Shown: in pieces, positions 1-9,149 of the stretch
Numbering within the stretch: position 1 is the stretch's first letter
Layout of the letters: each line of letters begins with the position of its first letter
DNA from: UBA822 sp965249775
GTDB lineage: Bacteria; Gemmatimonadota; Gemmatimonadetes; Longimicrobiales; Gaopeijiaceae
Direction of reading: 5' to 3'
Length of the DNA: 64,000 nt
Assembly: GCA_965249775.1 (NCBI GenBank)
Contig: OZ252253.1
Location: 1,674,001-1,738,000 of the forward strand
Translations under genes and position numbers: made by a program
The notes under the pieces: model-generated
Told to the model about the DNA's origin: nothing
Seen by the model: the letters and a program-made list of their open reading frames with translations, nothing else
Databases searched by the model: none

Positions 1-410
1 AGCCGGCGGAAGGTGTCGGTCCGACCCGGATCGGGGCTGGCGGCGGCGACACGGTCGAGCGCCGTCTCCAGGTACGAGAGCATTATCGCGTAGTCGGGCT
101 CGTCCGGCCTCGGCCTATCGGCCGGCGGCATGGCGCGCGCGCGCAGCTTCCGTACGGCCTTCTCCCAGATCTCGACGTTCTCACCCACGTTCCCGACGTC
201 GATCGCGTCGAGCGCCAGGCCGGCGGTGAGGCGCTGTTCGTTGTGACAGCGGACGCAATACTGACCGATGAGGCCTGCGGTCTCGCTGGACTGAGCCGCC
301 GAAATCACGGATGGCTGTTGGGCTTCGGCTGGCCCCGGATCTGTGGCAAACAGCGACAGGGCTACTAGCCCGGCCGCGCCGTACACCAGCCAAGGTCGCG
401 TGCTCGTCAT
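1..410 (-). CDS. DUF1587/DUF1592-type cytochrome c protein, N-terminal part (runs off left edge)
   Basis: Only the first 136 codons are present; the gene reads leftwards out of the window. Translation gives an N-terminal hydrophobic export signal ending near residue 30 (AEAQQ), then a c-heme motif CVRCH at residues 52-56. The stretch VRKLRARAMPP follows, which is typical of the N-terminal planctomycete-type cytochrome domain next to DUF1587. Two complete relatives sit at 20706-23159 and 34192-36717 and share the same order of features. The ATG at 408-410 is preceded by CGGAGG at a good distance. The protein should be periplasmic and heme-binding; its substrate is unknown. In the other two copies a DUF1552 gene follows directly, so one is expected just outside the window. 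Family assignment is firm, function is not. Confidence 0.8.
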   Translation of the reverse strand, partial: MTSTRPWLVYGAAGLVALSLFATDPGPAEAQQPSVISAAQSSETAGLIGQYCVRCHNEQRLTAGLALDAIDVGNVGENVEIWEKAVRKLRARAMPPADRPRPDEPDYAIMLSYLETALDRVAAASPDPGRTDTFRR

Positions 411-460
411 CCGACCTCCGAATCCTTGAGCCTTATCCGTCTGTTGCTATCCTACCCTCG

Positions 461-489
461 TTGCGCTGGGGCGTCCAGCCCGATATAGG
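461..489 (+). promoter_or_regulatory. Candidate sigma70-type promoter for the cytochrome c-PQQ gene
   Basis: TTGCGC (461-466), a 17-base spacer, then TATAGG (484-489). This would start transcription near 496, about 120 bases before the chosen ATG at 618. Seen by eye only; bacterial promoters of this phylum are poorly calibrated. Confidence 0.4.
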
Positions 490-617
490 TCTCGGGGGGC
501 AGTCTCTCCTCTACGATTGGCTTCGACCGAGGGTTCTTCCCGGAAACAGTGGCTTTTGAGCGGCTGTGTTCGGGACCTTCGCGGCCAATTCACGGATCTG
601 CATTTGGATCGTCGCCG

Positions 618-2525
618 ATGAACGTCTCAACTCCAACCAATTCGGGACTTTGGGGCCTTTTTCTGGTCGCATCAGGCGGGACCTTGCTGGGCGCAGCGCT
701 CCCGCTGACGGCCAGCGAGCTCTTGCCAGGGCTCGCGCTCCCTGTGGCGGCGCAGCAGAACGTGGCGGCCGAACCGGAGGAAGACAGAGACGGAGAGGCC
801 CTCTTCGGGACCTACTGCGCCACATGTCACGGTGCAGCGGACAACGAGCGTGCGCCCTCTCCGGAAGCCCTCGGCGCTCTCTCTTCAGACTACATCGTGA
901 TTGCCCTCACGAACGGGCCCATGAGGCTCGAAGGATCGCGCATAGGGGGATTGGAGCGGAGGGCCATCGCCGAGTTCCTGACCGGCCGGGACTCCGGCGG
1001 ACGCGTGGACGGCGTAGAGACGGGCTGGTGCGAGGTGCCCGTGCCCTTCGGAGATCCTTCGGCGGGCCCCTCCTGGACGACTTGGGGCGGGAACTACGGA
1101 AATAGCCGGTTTCAAACGGCCGAAGACGCTGGTCTCACCGCCCAGACCGTGCCAGGACTCACGCTTCGATGGGCGCTGGGATATCCCGACGCCACACACA
1201 GCTGGGCCCAGCCCACCGTAGCCGGGGGCCGCGTGTTCGTCGGAAGCCACGGTACGGTCTATTCCCTCGGTGCCGAGACGGGGTGCGTCCACTGGACCTT
1301 CGTCGCGGGGGGCGGCGTGCGTACCGCGATCGTCATCGCCCCGGCGCCCCAGGGCGAGGGCCACGCCGTCTACTTCGGAGACACCAACGCGACCGTTTAC
1401 GCGCTCGATCCCGAAACGGGCGAGGAGTTCTGGCGAAGCGGCCCCCTCGACGATCACGCCTTGGCACGGGTCACGGGCACGCCGGCGGTCCACGACAGTC
1501 GCATCTTCGTGCCGCTCTCTTCCTACGAGGAGGTGGGCACGGCAAGTCCCGACTACGAGTGCTGTACGTTCCGCGGAAGCGTCTTGGCCCTCGATACCCG
1601 GACCGGCGAGGTACTCTGGAAGACGTATACCGTGGATGAGCCACGCCGCCGGGGCGTGAGCACTGAGGGCGCCCCGCTCTGGGGGCCGTCGGGCGTCGGG
1701 ATTTGGGCGCCGCTGACGGTCGACCCCGCGCGGGGCGTGGTCTATGGCGCCACGGGCAACACGTTCAGCGAGCCCTCGGCACCTCTGGGTGACGCGGTCG
1801 TCGCCTTCGACATGGAAAGCGGTGAGATCCGCTGGGTCAATCAGGTGACCGCAGTCGACGTCTACATCGGCGGGTGTCAGCCGAATTCCACCAACCCCAA
1901 TTGTCCAGAAGAGCTGGGTCCGGACTTCGACTTCGGAAACGCGCCGATCCTGACCACGCGTCCGGACGGTAAGGAGGTGATCGTCATCGGGCAGAAGTCG
2001 GGGATCGGCTTTGTCATGGACCCCGACGACGATGGTCGCACGCTCTGGCAGTACCGTGCTGGACGAGGCGGCGCGCTGGGTGGCCTGGAATACGGCTCCG
2101 CGGCGGATGAGCGCAACGCCTATTTCCCGGTCTCCGATATCGGGCAGCCCAATCCGGGCGGGCTCCATGCCGTCGATCTGATGACGGGTGAGCCGGCCTG
2201 GCACACCCCTGCCCCGCCGCCGCTCTGCAACGAGCCTCGCGCGTGCGACGGCGCCCAAGCCGCCGCCGTGAGCGTGATTCCCGGAGTAGTGTTCTCGGGC
2301 TCGAACGACGGGGGCATCCGCGCGTACTCGACTTCGGACGGATCGATCATCTGGACGTACGACACGAACCGTGAGTTCGAGACGGTGAACGGCATTCCGG
2401 GCCGGGGAGCGTCTATCCTCGGGCCGGGCCCCGCGATCGCCGGAGGCATGGTCTTCGTGAATTCGGGATACGGAAGCCACCGAGGTCGCCGCGGGAACGT
2501 GCTTTTGGCGTTCGGTCTTCAGTGA
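618..2525 (+). CDS. Cytochrome c-PQQ beta-propeller protein, polyvinyl-alcohol-dehydrogenase-like
   Basis: A 635-residue protein with an export signal that probably ends at AAQQ near residue 46. A c-type heme motif CATCH follows at residues 67-71, and then a long beta-propeller with repeated tryptophan-docking strands (for example GRVFVGSHGTVYSLGAETG). The combination of an N-terminal cytochrome with PQQ-type blades, and the wording of the first blades, resembles polyvinyl-alcohol dehydrogenases and related periplasmic quinohemoproteins. They oxidise an alcohol and pass electrons from PQQ to the heme. The frame is open back to 549, but the ATG at 618 places the hydrophobic signal at the N-terminus. 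The next quinoprotein gene follows after 34 bases, so the two are probably co-transcribed. The true substrate cannot be read from sequence. Confidence 0.75.
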   Translation: MNVSTPTNSGLWGLFLVASGGTLLGAALPLTASELLPGLALPVAAQQNVAAEPEEDRDGEALFGTYCATCHGAADNERAPSPEALGALSSDYIVIALTNGPMRLEGSRIGGLERRAIAEFLTGRDSGGRVDGVETGWCEVPVPFGDPSAGPSWTTWGGNYGNSRFQTAEDAGLTAQTVPGLTLRWALGYPDATHSWAQPTVAGGRVFVGSHGTVYSLGAETGCVHWTFVAGGGVRTAIVIAPAPQGEGHAVYFGDTNATVYALDPETGEEFWRSGPLDDHALARVTGTPAVHDSRIFVPLSSYEEVGTASPDYECCTFRGSVLALDTRTGEVLWKTYTVDEPRRRGVSTEGAPLWGPSGVGIWAPLTVDPARGVVYGATGNTFSEPSAPLGDAVVAFDMESGEIRWVNQVTAVDVYIGGCQPNSTNPNCPEELGPDFDFGNAPILTTRPDGKEVIVIGQKSGIGFVMDPDDDGRTLWQYRAGRGGALGGLEYGSAADERNAYFPVSDIGQPNPGGLHAVDLMTGEPAWHTPAPPPLCNEPRACDGAQAAAVSVIPGVVFSGSNDGGIRAYSTSDGSIIWTYDTNREFETVNGIPGRGASILGPGPAIAGGMVFVNSGYGSHRGRRGNVLLAFGLQ

Positions 2526-2555
2526 AGAAAACAGTGAAGAAAACAGTGAGGGAAC
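2521..2555 (+). repeat. 12-bp tandem repeat across a stop codon and intergenic gap
   Basis: AGTGAAGAAAAC occurs twice back to back (2521-2532, 2533-2544), followed by a degenerate third unit AGTGAGGGAAC. The first unit contains the TGA stop of the upstream gene; the last carries the GAGGG ribosome-binding site of the next. The repeat therefore sets the spacing between two quinoprotein genes. Confidence 0.8.
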
Positions 2556-2559
2556 AGTC

Positions 2560-4569
2560 ATGAGGAAACGGACAGCCGTCGCCATACCGATCGTAGCACT
2601 GACCGCCTTCGCGATGCCGGCCGCCGCTCAGCAGGGAGCGACCGACGGACAGTGGCGTACGTTCGCCTCCGACGGTGGTTCGAGCAGGTACTCCCCGCTG
2701 GACCAGATCACCGAGGACAACGTTCGGGACCTGCAGATCGTCTGGACCCGGCCAGGCGTCGATCAATCGATCGTCGAGCAGGCGATCATCGATCCGGCGG
2801 TCGCCGAGCGCTCGATCGCGGACCAAACCTCCAGCATTTTGCGCCGTTCCCTGCTCGCGGAACCTCTCATGGTGAACGGCATCCTGTACGGCTCCAATGG
2901 CGTGGGGCTGGTAGAGGCGTTCGATCCGGGCACGGGTGAGACGCTCTGGGTTCAGGAGCCGATGGATGAGGGACCGGGCGCCTATCTGGCGGGCGGCTCC
3001 AGTCGCGGTGTGGCCTATTGGGCCGATGGCGCCGACCGGCGAATCCTGATGCACCGCCAGCAGTACATGTACGCCCTCAACGCCCTGACAGGACAAGCGA
3101 TTACCGATTTCGGGGACGGGGGCCGGGTCGATCTGACCACGGGGCTCCAGGAAGGCGCGAGGTATGGCTGGCCCGGAGCACCCATGGTTGTCGGAGACGT
3201 GATCGTCTTCGGCCAGGCGATGGGGGACGTCGTCTTCGAGAAGGAGGGCTTTCGCGGAGACGTACGCGGGTTCGACGTGCGGACCGGAGAGCTCCGGTGG
3301 ACCTTCCACACCATCCCACAGGCCGGGGAGTTCGGCAACGACACGTGGGAGGACGGCTCGTGGGAAGGCACGGGGAACGCACCGGTATGGGCTCTGTTCG
3401 CCGCGGACCAAGAGCTCGGCTACATCTACATGCCCATAACCTCAGCGACTAGTGACATGTACGGTGGTCATCGCCTCGGTGACAACCTCTTCACCCAGAG
3501 TCTGGTCGCCGTCGACGCAGCGACCGGGGAGCGAGTCTGGCACTATCAGCTCGTCCATCACGGATTGTGGGATTACGATCCGCCGGCCGCTCCGATTCTC
3601 ATGGACCTGGTCGTGGACGGGCGTCCGATCCGGGCCATTACGCAGATCACGAAGCAGGCGTTCGCCTACGTATTCGACCGGGTGACCGGAGAGCCGGTCT
3701 GGCCCATCGAGGAACGCCCGGTTCCCCAATCGGAGACACCCGGCGAGCAGACATCACCGACCCAGCCGTTCCCGACGAAGCCCCCGGCCTTCGACCGGCA
3801 AGGCGTCACCGTCGACGACCTGATCGATTTCACGCCGGAGCTGCGCGCCGAGGCCCTCGAGATCGTCGAGCGCTACACGCTCGGTCCGCTCTTCACGCCG
3901 CCTTCGATCATCGAGGACGGGCCGAACGGCAACCTCGGGACGATCCAGCTACCAGGATCGCAGGGCGGCGGCAACGTTCAGGGCGGGTCGTTCGATCCCG
4001 AGACGAACATTCTGTACGTGCCCTCCATCACGACGCCATTCGTCGCGGGCCTCGTCGTGGGTGATCCCGAGCGCACGAACCTGCGCTACAGGCAGGGGAC
4101 CCGTGAGTGGATCGGTGGGCCCCGAGGACTGCCGCTGCTCAAGCCTCCGTACGGCCGGATCACGGCCATCGATATGAACGCCGGCGAGATCCTCTGGCAG
4201 GTGGCCAACGGGCACGGGCCACGCACCCACCCCGCGATCAGACATCTCGACCTGGACCCTCTCGGCAGCCCGGGCCGCCCGTCGCCATTGGCCACGAGCA
4301 CGTTGCTCTTCGCTAGTGAGACCGGCCGCCTGCAAGCCGGTGGTTCGAGGGTCCCGGACGGGATGCCGATCGAAATCTCCACCAATTACGGTGAACCGAT
4401 ATTCCGCGCGTACGACAAGACAAGCGGAAACGTGCTGTGGGAGATGGAGCTGCCGGCGAGAACATCTGCGTCGCCCATGACCTATGCCTACGAAGGGAAA
4501 CAGTACATCGTGGTGGCTGTCGGGGACCGTGACGTGCCGGCTCACTACGTGGCGCTGAGCTTGCCCTGA
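2560..4569 (+). CDS. PQQ-dependent (quinoprotein) dehydrogenase
   Basis: A 669-residue protein with a clear Sec signal (cleavage after AAAQQ near residue 25) and the full eight-bladed quinoprotein fold. Diagnostic segments include FASDGGSSRYSPLDQI at the start, ELRWTFHTIPQAGEFGNDTWE in blade 4 (given as RWTFHTIPQ and GEFGNDTWE), and HHGLWDYDPPAAPI in blade 5. This is the membrane-glucose-dehydrogenase-like branch without its own heme. It should oxidise a sugar or alcohol in the periplasm with PQQ and metal. Relative to the paralogs at 51190 and 62577, the late motif GGxNWxG reads GGGNVQGG here, so a tryptophan expected near the cofactor is valine. An extra charged segment (about residues 66-95) is also unlike the paralogs. 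Substrate unknown. Confidence 0.85.
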   Translation: MRKRTAVAIPIVALTAFAMPAAAQQGATDGQWRTFASDGGSSRYSPLDQITEDNVRDLQIVWTRPGVDQSIVEQAIIDPAVAERSIADQTSSILRRSLLAEPLMVNGILYGSNGVGLVEAFDPGTGETLWVQEPMDEGPGAYLAGGSSRGVAYWADGADRRILMHRQQYMYALNALTGQAITDFGDGGRVDLTTGLQEGARYGWPGAPMVVGDVIVFGQAMGDVVFEKEGFRGDVRGFDVRTGELRWTFHTIPQAGEFGNDTWEDGSWEGTGNAPVWALFAADQELGYIYMPITSATSDMYGGHRLGDNLFTQSLVAVDAATGERVWHYQLVHHGLWDYDPPAAPILMDLVVDGRPIRAITQITKQAFAYVFDRVTGEPVWPIEERPVPQSETPGEQTSPTQPFPTKPPAFDRQGVTVDDLIDFTPELRAEALEIVERYTLGPLFTPPSIIEDGPNGNLGTIQLPGSQGGGNVQGGSFDPETNILYVPSITTPFVAGLVVGDPERTNLRYRQGTREWIGGPRGLPLLKPPYGRITAIDMNAGEILWQVANGHGPRTHPAIRHLDLDPLGSPGRPSPLATSTLLFASETGRLQAGGSRVPDGMPIEISTNYGEPIFRAYDKTSGNVLWEMELPARTSASPMTYAYEGKQYIVVAVGDRDVPAHYVALSLP

Positions 4570-4604
4570 CGGCAGCTCCCGACGAGACCTTTCGGAAACG
4601 ACGA

Positions 4605-4643
4605 AGGCCGGCGGGCCACCCTCGCGGGCAGCGGCGCCGGCCT
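4605..4643. terminator. Hairpin between convergent genes (possible bidirectional terminator)
   Basis: AGGCCGGCG (4605-4613) pairs perfectly with CGCCGGCCT (4635-4643) between the ends of two convergent genes. There is no clean T-run on either side, so it is a candidate only. Confidence 0.45.
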
Positions 4644-4676
4644 CCAACGCCGACTTTGTCCTAGAGCCAGGTCAGG

Positions 4677-5762
4677 CTAGTCCAGATCGACCATCAGCTT
4701 CTGGACCCGCCAGTTGTTCATGTCGGCGACCCAAAGGATGCCCTCATCCAATTGCGAGCAGTCCAGCCCGTGAATCCAGTTGAACTGCCCATGGTCCCGA
4801 CCCGATTCGCCGAGCCAACCCAGGATCGTTCCATCGAGCGTCATGCGGTAGATGCGTCCCGGATCGGCGTCCGCCACCCAGAGCTCCTGCGGTGACGACT
4901 CGGTCAGGCACATGGCCCAGGGCTGTGTGGCAGGAGCCACCCGCCTGTTCGGGTTGACCGCAGTGAAGGCCGGCTGATAGTCCGCGGGGTACGGCACGTT
5001 CATGGTCAGCACGCGCTTGAAGTTGCCGTCCGAGTCGAAGACCTGGATACGCGCGTTCGATCGATCGCCCACGTACACGTCACCCATGCGATCGACCACC
5101 ATGGTGTGGGGCAGGCGGAACTGGCCGATCTCGCTGCCGAGCGATCCCCAGTCCATGAGGAAGTTCCCGCTCTTGTCGAACTTCGCCATGCGGGAGTTCA
5201 CGTAGCCGTCACTGACGAAGATGTTGCCGTCGGGGTCCCACGCGACGTCTGTCGGCCCGTTGAAGTAGCCTCCCCTGGCCCTCGCCTCCTGCGGACTGGG
5301 AATCTCCACACCCGCGCCCGGGATGCCGTGGTAGCCCTCTTCCCTGCGTCCCAGATTCATGGTGACGTATCCGTCCGGATCGAACCGGATGACGGTATTC
5401 GCCGCTTTGTCCACGATCCACAGATTGTCGTCGTCGTCGAACCGGATCTGGTGAGCGTACGCGAGGCCATAGACGCCCTTTCCGATCTCGCGGACGAACT
5501 CGCCGTCCTCGTCGAACTCGAGTATCTGCGTGGTCGAGTTCATCCAGATCGGGCCGGCGTTGGCGCTACCGGGGTGGTTCAACACCACTATGTGGCCTTC
5601 AGAGTTCACCGCCACGCCCAGAACCTCTCCGAGGTTCATATCTGGGGAGTACGCGAGCGGGCGGGGAACCGACTCGAATGGGATCTCCGGCGCGATTTGC
5701 TGGGCGACCGCTGGAGTGCCGACGAGCACGGTAAGCATGGCGACGAGAGTGAAGTGCTTCAC
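4677..5762 (-). CDS. Secreted NHL-repeat / six-bladed beta-propeller protein
   Basis: A 361-residue protein beginning with GTG at 5760-5762. The start is placed by a strong GGAGG five bases upstream. An N-terminal signal ends at AVAQQ, near residue 22. The body holds repeated NHL-type blades: NIFVSDGYVNSRMAKFDKSG, DVYVGDRSNARIQVFDSDG and ILWVADMNNWRVQKL. The fold resembles the lyase domain of peptidyl-glycine alpha-amidating enzymes, but such propellers are mostly annotated only as NHL proteins. Related genes lie at 57244-58312 and 61352-62383. It is convergent with the preceding quinoprotein and divergent from the FmdB-like gene. Reaction or ligand unknown; extracytoplasmic location is likely. 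Confidence 0.75.
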   Translation of the reverse strand: MKHFTLVAMLTVLVGTPAVAQQIAPEIPFESVPRPLAYSPDMNLGEVLGVAVNSEGHIVVLNHPGSANAGPIWMNSTTQILEFDEDGEFVREIGKGVYGLAYAHQIRFDDDDNLWIVDKAANTVIRFDPDGYVTMNLGRREEGYHGIPGAGVEIPSPQEARARGGYFNGPTDVAWDPDGNIFVSDGYVNSRMAKFDKSGNFLMDWGSLGSEIGQFRLPHTMVVDRMGDVYVGDRSNARIQVFDSDGNFKRVLTMNVPYPADYQPAFTAVNPNRRVAPATQPWAMCLTESSPQELWVADADPGRIYRMTLDGTILGWLGESGRDHGQFNWIHGLDCSQLDEGILWVADMNNWRVQKLMVDLD

Positions 5763-5914
5763 GTGGACCTCCTGAACTCGGACAAAGTGGCGAACGGTTG
5801 ACGGCTGTGGTACACGGGTTCCAATTTGCTAGGACTCAGTATTTTAGGACGCAGGCTAGGATTTGGCGACCCTGCCACGCAAGGGCGACGCCAGGGGACC
5901 GCAAGGAGGACCGG

Positions 5915-6160
5915 ATGCCGATCTACGAATATGAATGCCGGAAGTGCCAGAACCGGTTCGAATCGCTGGTGTTGGACTCGACCCCGCCCGCCTGCCCCGA
6001 ATGCGAGGGCACGGACCTCGAGAAGCTCATGTCCCTTTCCTCGGTCAGCTCCGATGGCACACGGCAGCGAAATCTCGAGGACGGGCGCAAGAAGGCGCAA
6101 AAGACCCAGGACGAAAAAGCCCACGCCGAGCACGAGGCGATCCACCACCACCATCACTAA
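5915..6160 (+). CDS. FmdB-family zinc-ribbon protein with a C-terminal histidine run
   Basis: A short protein of 81 residues starting MPIYEYEC, the hallmark of FmdB/putative regulatory zinc ribbons. Four metal cysteines are at positions 8, 11, 27 and 30 (C-x2-C ... C-x2-C). The rest is a charged, helical tail ending in five consecutive histidines after further histidines (HAEHEAI then HHHHH). The frame is open upstream to 5798, but the ATG at 5915 has AAGGAGGA directly ahead of it. FmdB proteins are small and often regulatory or of unknown role; this one is cytoplasmic and should bind zinc. The histidine tail is an addition to the usual domain and may bind another metal ion. Confidence 0.85.
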   Translation: MPIYEYECRKCQNRFESLVLDSTPPACPECEGTDLEKLMSLSSVSSDGTRQRNLEDGRKKAQKTQDEKAHAEHEAIHHHHH

Positions 6161-6171
6161 ACCGTTGTCAG

Positions 6172-7143
6172 GTGACACCAGCATCTCAGAGTATCCTTGT
6201 GCTAATCACCGCGGCCTGTCTAGCGGTTTGGAGTGTGCAAACCGCGCAGGCCCAGCAGCAAATCACGGATCGTTGGTCACGAATGGCCGACATGAACGCG
6301 CCGCACGAATACCATGCGGCAGTGGCGGTCGATGGGAAGATCTACGTGGTCGGCGGAAACACCTACATATCCAGAGAACCGGCAGCGTTTGAAGAATTCG
6401 ATCCTGAGACGAATACCTGGAGAACACTGCCCGAGATGCCCACGCGGCGCGACTTTCCGGGCGTAGCAGCTATCCAGAATAAGATTTTCGCCGTGGGCGG
6501 CATGAGTCTTTCTGTTGATGCACACGCCACGGTGGAAGCGTACGACCTCACCGAAAATACCTGGATCCAGGTTGCGGATTTGCCCAACCCGAGAAATCGG
6601 CTAGCCGCCGTTGCCGTCTCCGGAAGGATCTTCGCCATTGGTGGCATGAACATGGATCAAGATACGGGCATCGTGGAAATGTACGACCCGGACGAGGATA
6701 GCTGGGAGCGAAAAGCCGATATGCCGACGCCGCGCCATGGACATTCGGCGGTGGTCGTCAACGGTAAGATCCTGGTCGTTGGCGGTCATCGATTTACGGA
6801 CAGTCTTACGCCTTTGTCCACCGTGGACGAATACGATCCGGCAACGGATCGATGGACGGCCAAGGCGGATATGCCCACACCGCGTGGATTCTTGGGGGTA
6901 GCGGTGGCGAATGGGCATGTGTATGCGCTCGCCGGACGTGTCCCGCGCATTGCTCCGCCCGTGGAACGCTACGATCCAGAAACGAACACCTGGGAGCCTC
7001 TGGGCACGATGCCCGAGGGCTTTCGAAATCGTTTCGGCATCGCCGCCGTTAATGGCATGATTTACGTTCTCGGAGGTGAGTTCCAGGGGGATGCACAAAC
7101 CCCTGTCAGCGTTCTTCGATTTGAACCAGAGGACGGTCGTTGA
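6172..7143 (+). CDS. Secreted Kelch-repeat beta-propeller protein
   Basis: About 323 residues with at least five, probably six, Kelch repeats. Each has a GG pair and spaced Y and W residues, for example KIYVVGG, KIFAVGG, RIFAIGG, KILVVGG and MIYVLGG, separated by blocks such as YDPETNTWEPL. The frame is open from 5935, but the upstream part overlaps the FmdB-like gene. GTG at 6172 gives a plausible signal peptide (LVLITAACLAVWSVQTAQA, then QQQ). The ribosome-binding site there is weak, so the start is uncertain by a few codons. Kelch propellers of this kind are usually secreted binding proteins; no catalytic motif is visible and no ligand can be named. Confidence 0.75.
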   Translation: MTPASQSILVLITAACLAVWSVQTAQAQQQITDRWSRMADMNAPHEYHAAVAVDGKIYVVGGNTYISREPAAFEEFDPETNTWRTLPEMPTRRDFPGVAAIQNKIFAVGGMSLSVDAHATVEAYDLTENTWIQVADLPNPRNRLAAVAVSGRIFAIGGMNMDQDTGIVEMYDPDEDSWERKADMPTPRHGHSAVVVNGKILVVGGHRFTDSLTPLSTVDEYDPATDRWTAKADMPTPRGFLGVAVANGHVYALAGRVPRIAPPVERYDPETNTWEPLGTMPEGFRNRFGIAAVNGMIYVLGGEFQGDAQTPVSVLRFEPEDGR

Positions 7144-7184
7144 CCAGTCCTATCAAGTCGATCTCACCTCTCCCCTCTCCCTTC

Positions 7185-8129
7185 TTACCTTCCCAAGGCG
7201 ACTGACCTTCCATCCAAGTTCCACGCTGGATCGATCTCCACTCCAAGGTGTGTCAACGCGGTCACGGCGATGTCGACGATGTTGGGTGCGGTCTCAATCG
7301 GCTCTCTGACAACCGATGGACCGTGAGCGAGAAAGAAGATTGTCCGCTCCTTATCCGAGTCTCCTCCGTGCCCCCCTTCGTCGGTTCGCCCATGGTCGGT
7401 ACACATCAGGATGAGCCAGTCTTCGTCGGCGTACGTAGGCCGGGCTCGAATCGCAGCAACGAGCCGACCTACGAGCGCGTCCGCCACCTCGATGGCGGTT
7501 CTGTACTCGGGCGCGTACGTACTAGTGGCGTGTGCCACTTCGTCGGTGTCGCCGATGTAGACGAACGCCGCGTCGATATCTTCCGCCTCCAGCCGATCCA
7601 CGCCGGCATCGACCGACAGAGAATCCGCCCGGCCGTATCCCTCGTCACCACCGTCGAAGAAGAGCAACTCGTCGATAGCGTCGCTGAACAGCGGACCGCC
7701 TGATGCGGTCGTGCCGAGTGGCGCCCAATCGACCACCGCGAACGTGTTGAAGCTCGGGTCCACCTGCTCGAGTCGGGTGAGGAAGTCGGGGTACGTCGTG
7801 TAGTCGTTCCCGGTGAAGTTGTTGCCGTCCACGAGGTGCTTGTCGGTGCGCGCCCCAGTGAGCATGCTCGACCACCCGGGGCCGCTCACGGTCCGCACAT
7901 TGGTACGGGTCTGGTCGTTGAAAAACCCCTCGGCAATCAGTCTGTCGATGTTGGGTGTGGTGGCCTCGGCGAGGATGTCGACGCGTATGCCGTCGAGTCC
8001 GATGACGAGGACCTTCTTGGCGGCGTCGCCGCCACCGCAGGCCGCAAGCCACGGCATCAATCCAAGACTCACGGCGAACAGGCGGCCCTTTGGCCTGAAC
8101 CACCTATTCCTATCGTGGCGAGTATCCAT
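7185..8129 (-). CDS. Lipoprotein phosphodiesterase / alkaline-phosphatase superfamily enzyme
   Basis: A 314-residue protein of the type I phosphodiesterase/nucleotide pyrophosphatase fold. Metal-site segments are in order: VLVIGLDGIRVD (first aspartate), VSGPGWSSMLTG (nucleophile region), DTDEVAHA (second metal site) and LMCTDHGR (the Asp-His pair), followed by a later histidine in EGGHGG. The N-terminus MDTRHDRNRWF...LMPWLAACGGG has a lipobox ending at LAAC, so the enzyme is probably anchored in the envelope. The frame extends to 8297, but only the ATG at 8127-8129 puts the signal at the start. It should hydrolyse phosphodiester or phosphoester bonds; the precise substrate is unknown. It is convergent with the Kelch gene. 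Confidence 0.8.
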   Translation of the reverse strand: MDTRHDRNRWFRPKGRLFAVSLGLMPWLAACGGGDAAKKVLVIGLDGIRVDILAEATTPNIDRLIAEGFFNDQTRTNVRTVSGPGWSSMLTGARTDKHLVDGNNFTGNDYTTYPDFLTRLEQVDPSFNTFAVVDWAPLGTTASGGPLFSDAIDELLFFDGGDEGYGRADSLSVDAGVDRLEAEDIDAAFVYIGDTDEVAHATSTYAPEYRTAIEVADALVGRLVAAIRARPTYADEDWLILMCTDHGRTDEGGHGGDSDKERTIFFLAHGPSVVREPIETAPNIVDIAVTALTHLGVEIDPAWNLDGRSVALGR

Positions 8130-8348
8130 AGTCTTGTCCGAAGGACTGTCCGGTGGCGTGCTCCAACGACTGGCGCAATCTAGGGCTACCGCGAGAGAAG
8201 GCGCAAAAGTATAGGCGCTCCATCTGACCTTTTGGCTTTGGTGCACATCCCGATATAAGTTCGGTGGGTAGCGTACCCGAAAAAGTACGGTCCGCAACGA
8301 ACCGGAATAGGTTCAGTTCCCAGCCTACCTGAAAGGGAGTCCGTGATC

Positions 8349-9149
8349 ATGCGAAAGCTGCTCGTTCTCTGCCTGATGCTGTTCCCTGTCGCTGCTTCGG
8401 CTCAACAAGGGAGCATACAGTTCGATCGTGCGGTGCAGTTCGACTACGACCTGCTGCCGGAAGCCCGCGCAGCGCTGCGCGACCAGATTCCCCCTCAGAC
8501 CATCACTTCGGTGATGTTGCTTTTCAACGAGTCCGAGTCACTCATGAAGGGTGCCCCGAGCGTTGAAAACGATGCGCCGGCGCCGGTAGAACAGAATATC
8601 CGGGCGCAGCGGTTGGTCACGAGGCTGAAGTCGCAGTCGACGTCCCGGAGCGACCACGAGATCTTCCTGGAGGCCTATGTGGACCGCGAGAACGGTACGA
8701 TCACGGAAAGACGCGAGTTCATGGGTCGCGAATTTCTCATAACCGGCGAGCAGCCCGCGTATCCTTGGAGGCTCACAGGTGAGCAGAGTGAGTTCCTTGG
8801 TTTCGTGGTTCAGAGGGCGATCGCCGTGCAGGACAGCACGACCGTCGAGGCCTGGTTCACCACGGAGATCCCGATCTCGGCCGGCCCGGCGGGGTACGGG
8901 GGATTACCGGGAATGATCCTTGTCGTCTCTGTCGATAACGAGCAACTGGTCTATTCCGCGACTGAGGTCTCGGAGGATGCCCCACAGGCCAGCTCGATCA
9001 CGGCACCGGAGGACGGAAGTCAGGTCACCCGTGACGAGTACGAACAGATCGTGAAAGAGAAGCTGGAGGAACTGAGACTGGAGCGCCTGCGCGCACCGCC
9101 CGTCTCGGATCGCGCTGTAGACCTCCCTCCGGTAGACGCCCTTAGGTGA
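8349..9149 (+). CDS. GLPGLI family protein
   Basis: A 266-residue secreted protein with a signal peptide (cleaved near AASAQQG). The family-defining motif is present as GYGGLPGMILVV around residues 181-192. An in-frame GTG lies at 8343, but AAGGGAG at 8333-8339 is correctly spaced for the ATG at 8349. GLPGLI proteins are best known in Bacteroidota, where they sit next to TonB-dependent receptors; their biochemical role is unknown. The same pairing occurs here, with the next gene's GTG start overlapping this gene's TGA stop (GTGA), which implies translational coupling. The residues after the motif, rich in Glu and Arg, form a probable C-terminal helix. Confidence 0.8.
   Translation: MRKLLVLCLMLFPVAASAQQGSIQFDRAVQFDYDLLPEARAALRDQIPPQTITSVMLLFNESESLMKGAPSVENDAPAPVEQNIRAQRLVTRLKSQSTSRSDHEIFLEAYVDRENGTITERREFMGREFLITGEQPAYPWRLTGEQSEFLGFVVQRAIAVQDSTTVEAWFTTEIPISAGPAGYGGLPGMILVVSVDNEQLVYSATEVSEDAPQASSITAPEDGSQVTRDEYEQIVKEKLEELRLERLRAPPVSDRAVDLPPVDALR

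Noticed and set aside
885..2585. Long minus-strand open frame of 566 codons opposite the cytochrome c-PQQ gene
   Set aside because: It is low in recognisable motifs, rich in Arg and Pro, and lies entirely opposite a gene with clear domains. This is the usual mirror frame in GC-rich DNA.
5915..6160. Polyhistidine end of the FmdB-like gene as vector contamination
   Set aside because: The codons alternate (CAC/CAT), the protein and its surroundings are native in composition, and no vector sequence follows.
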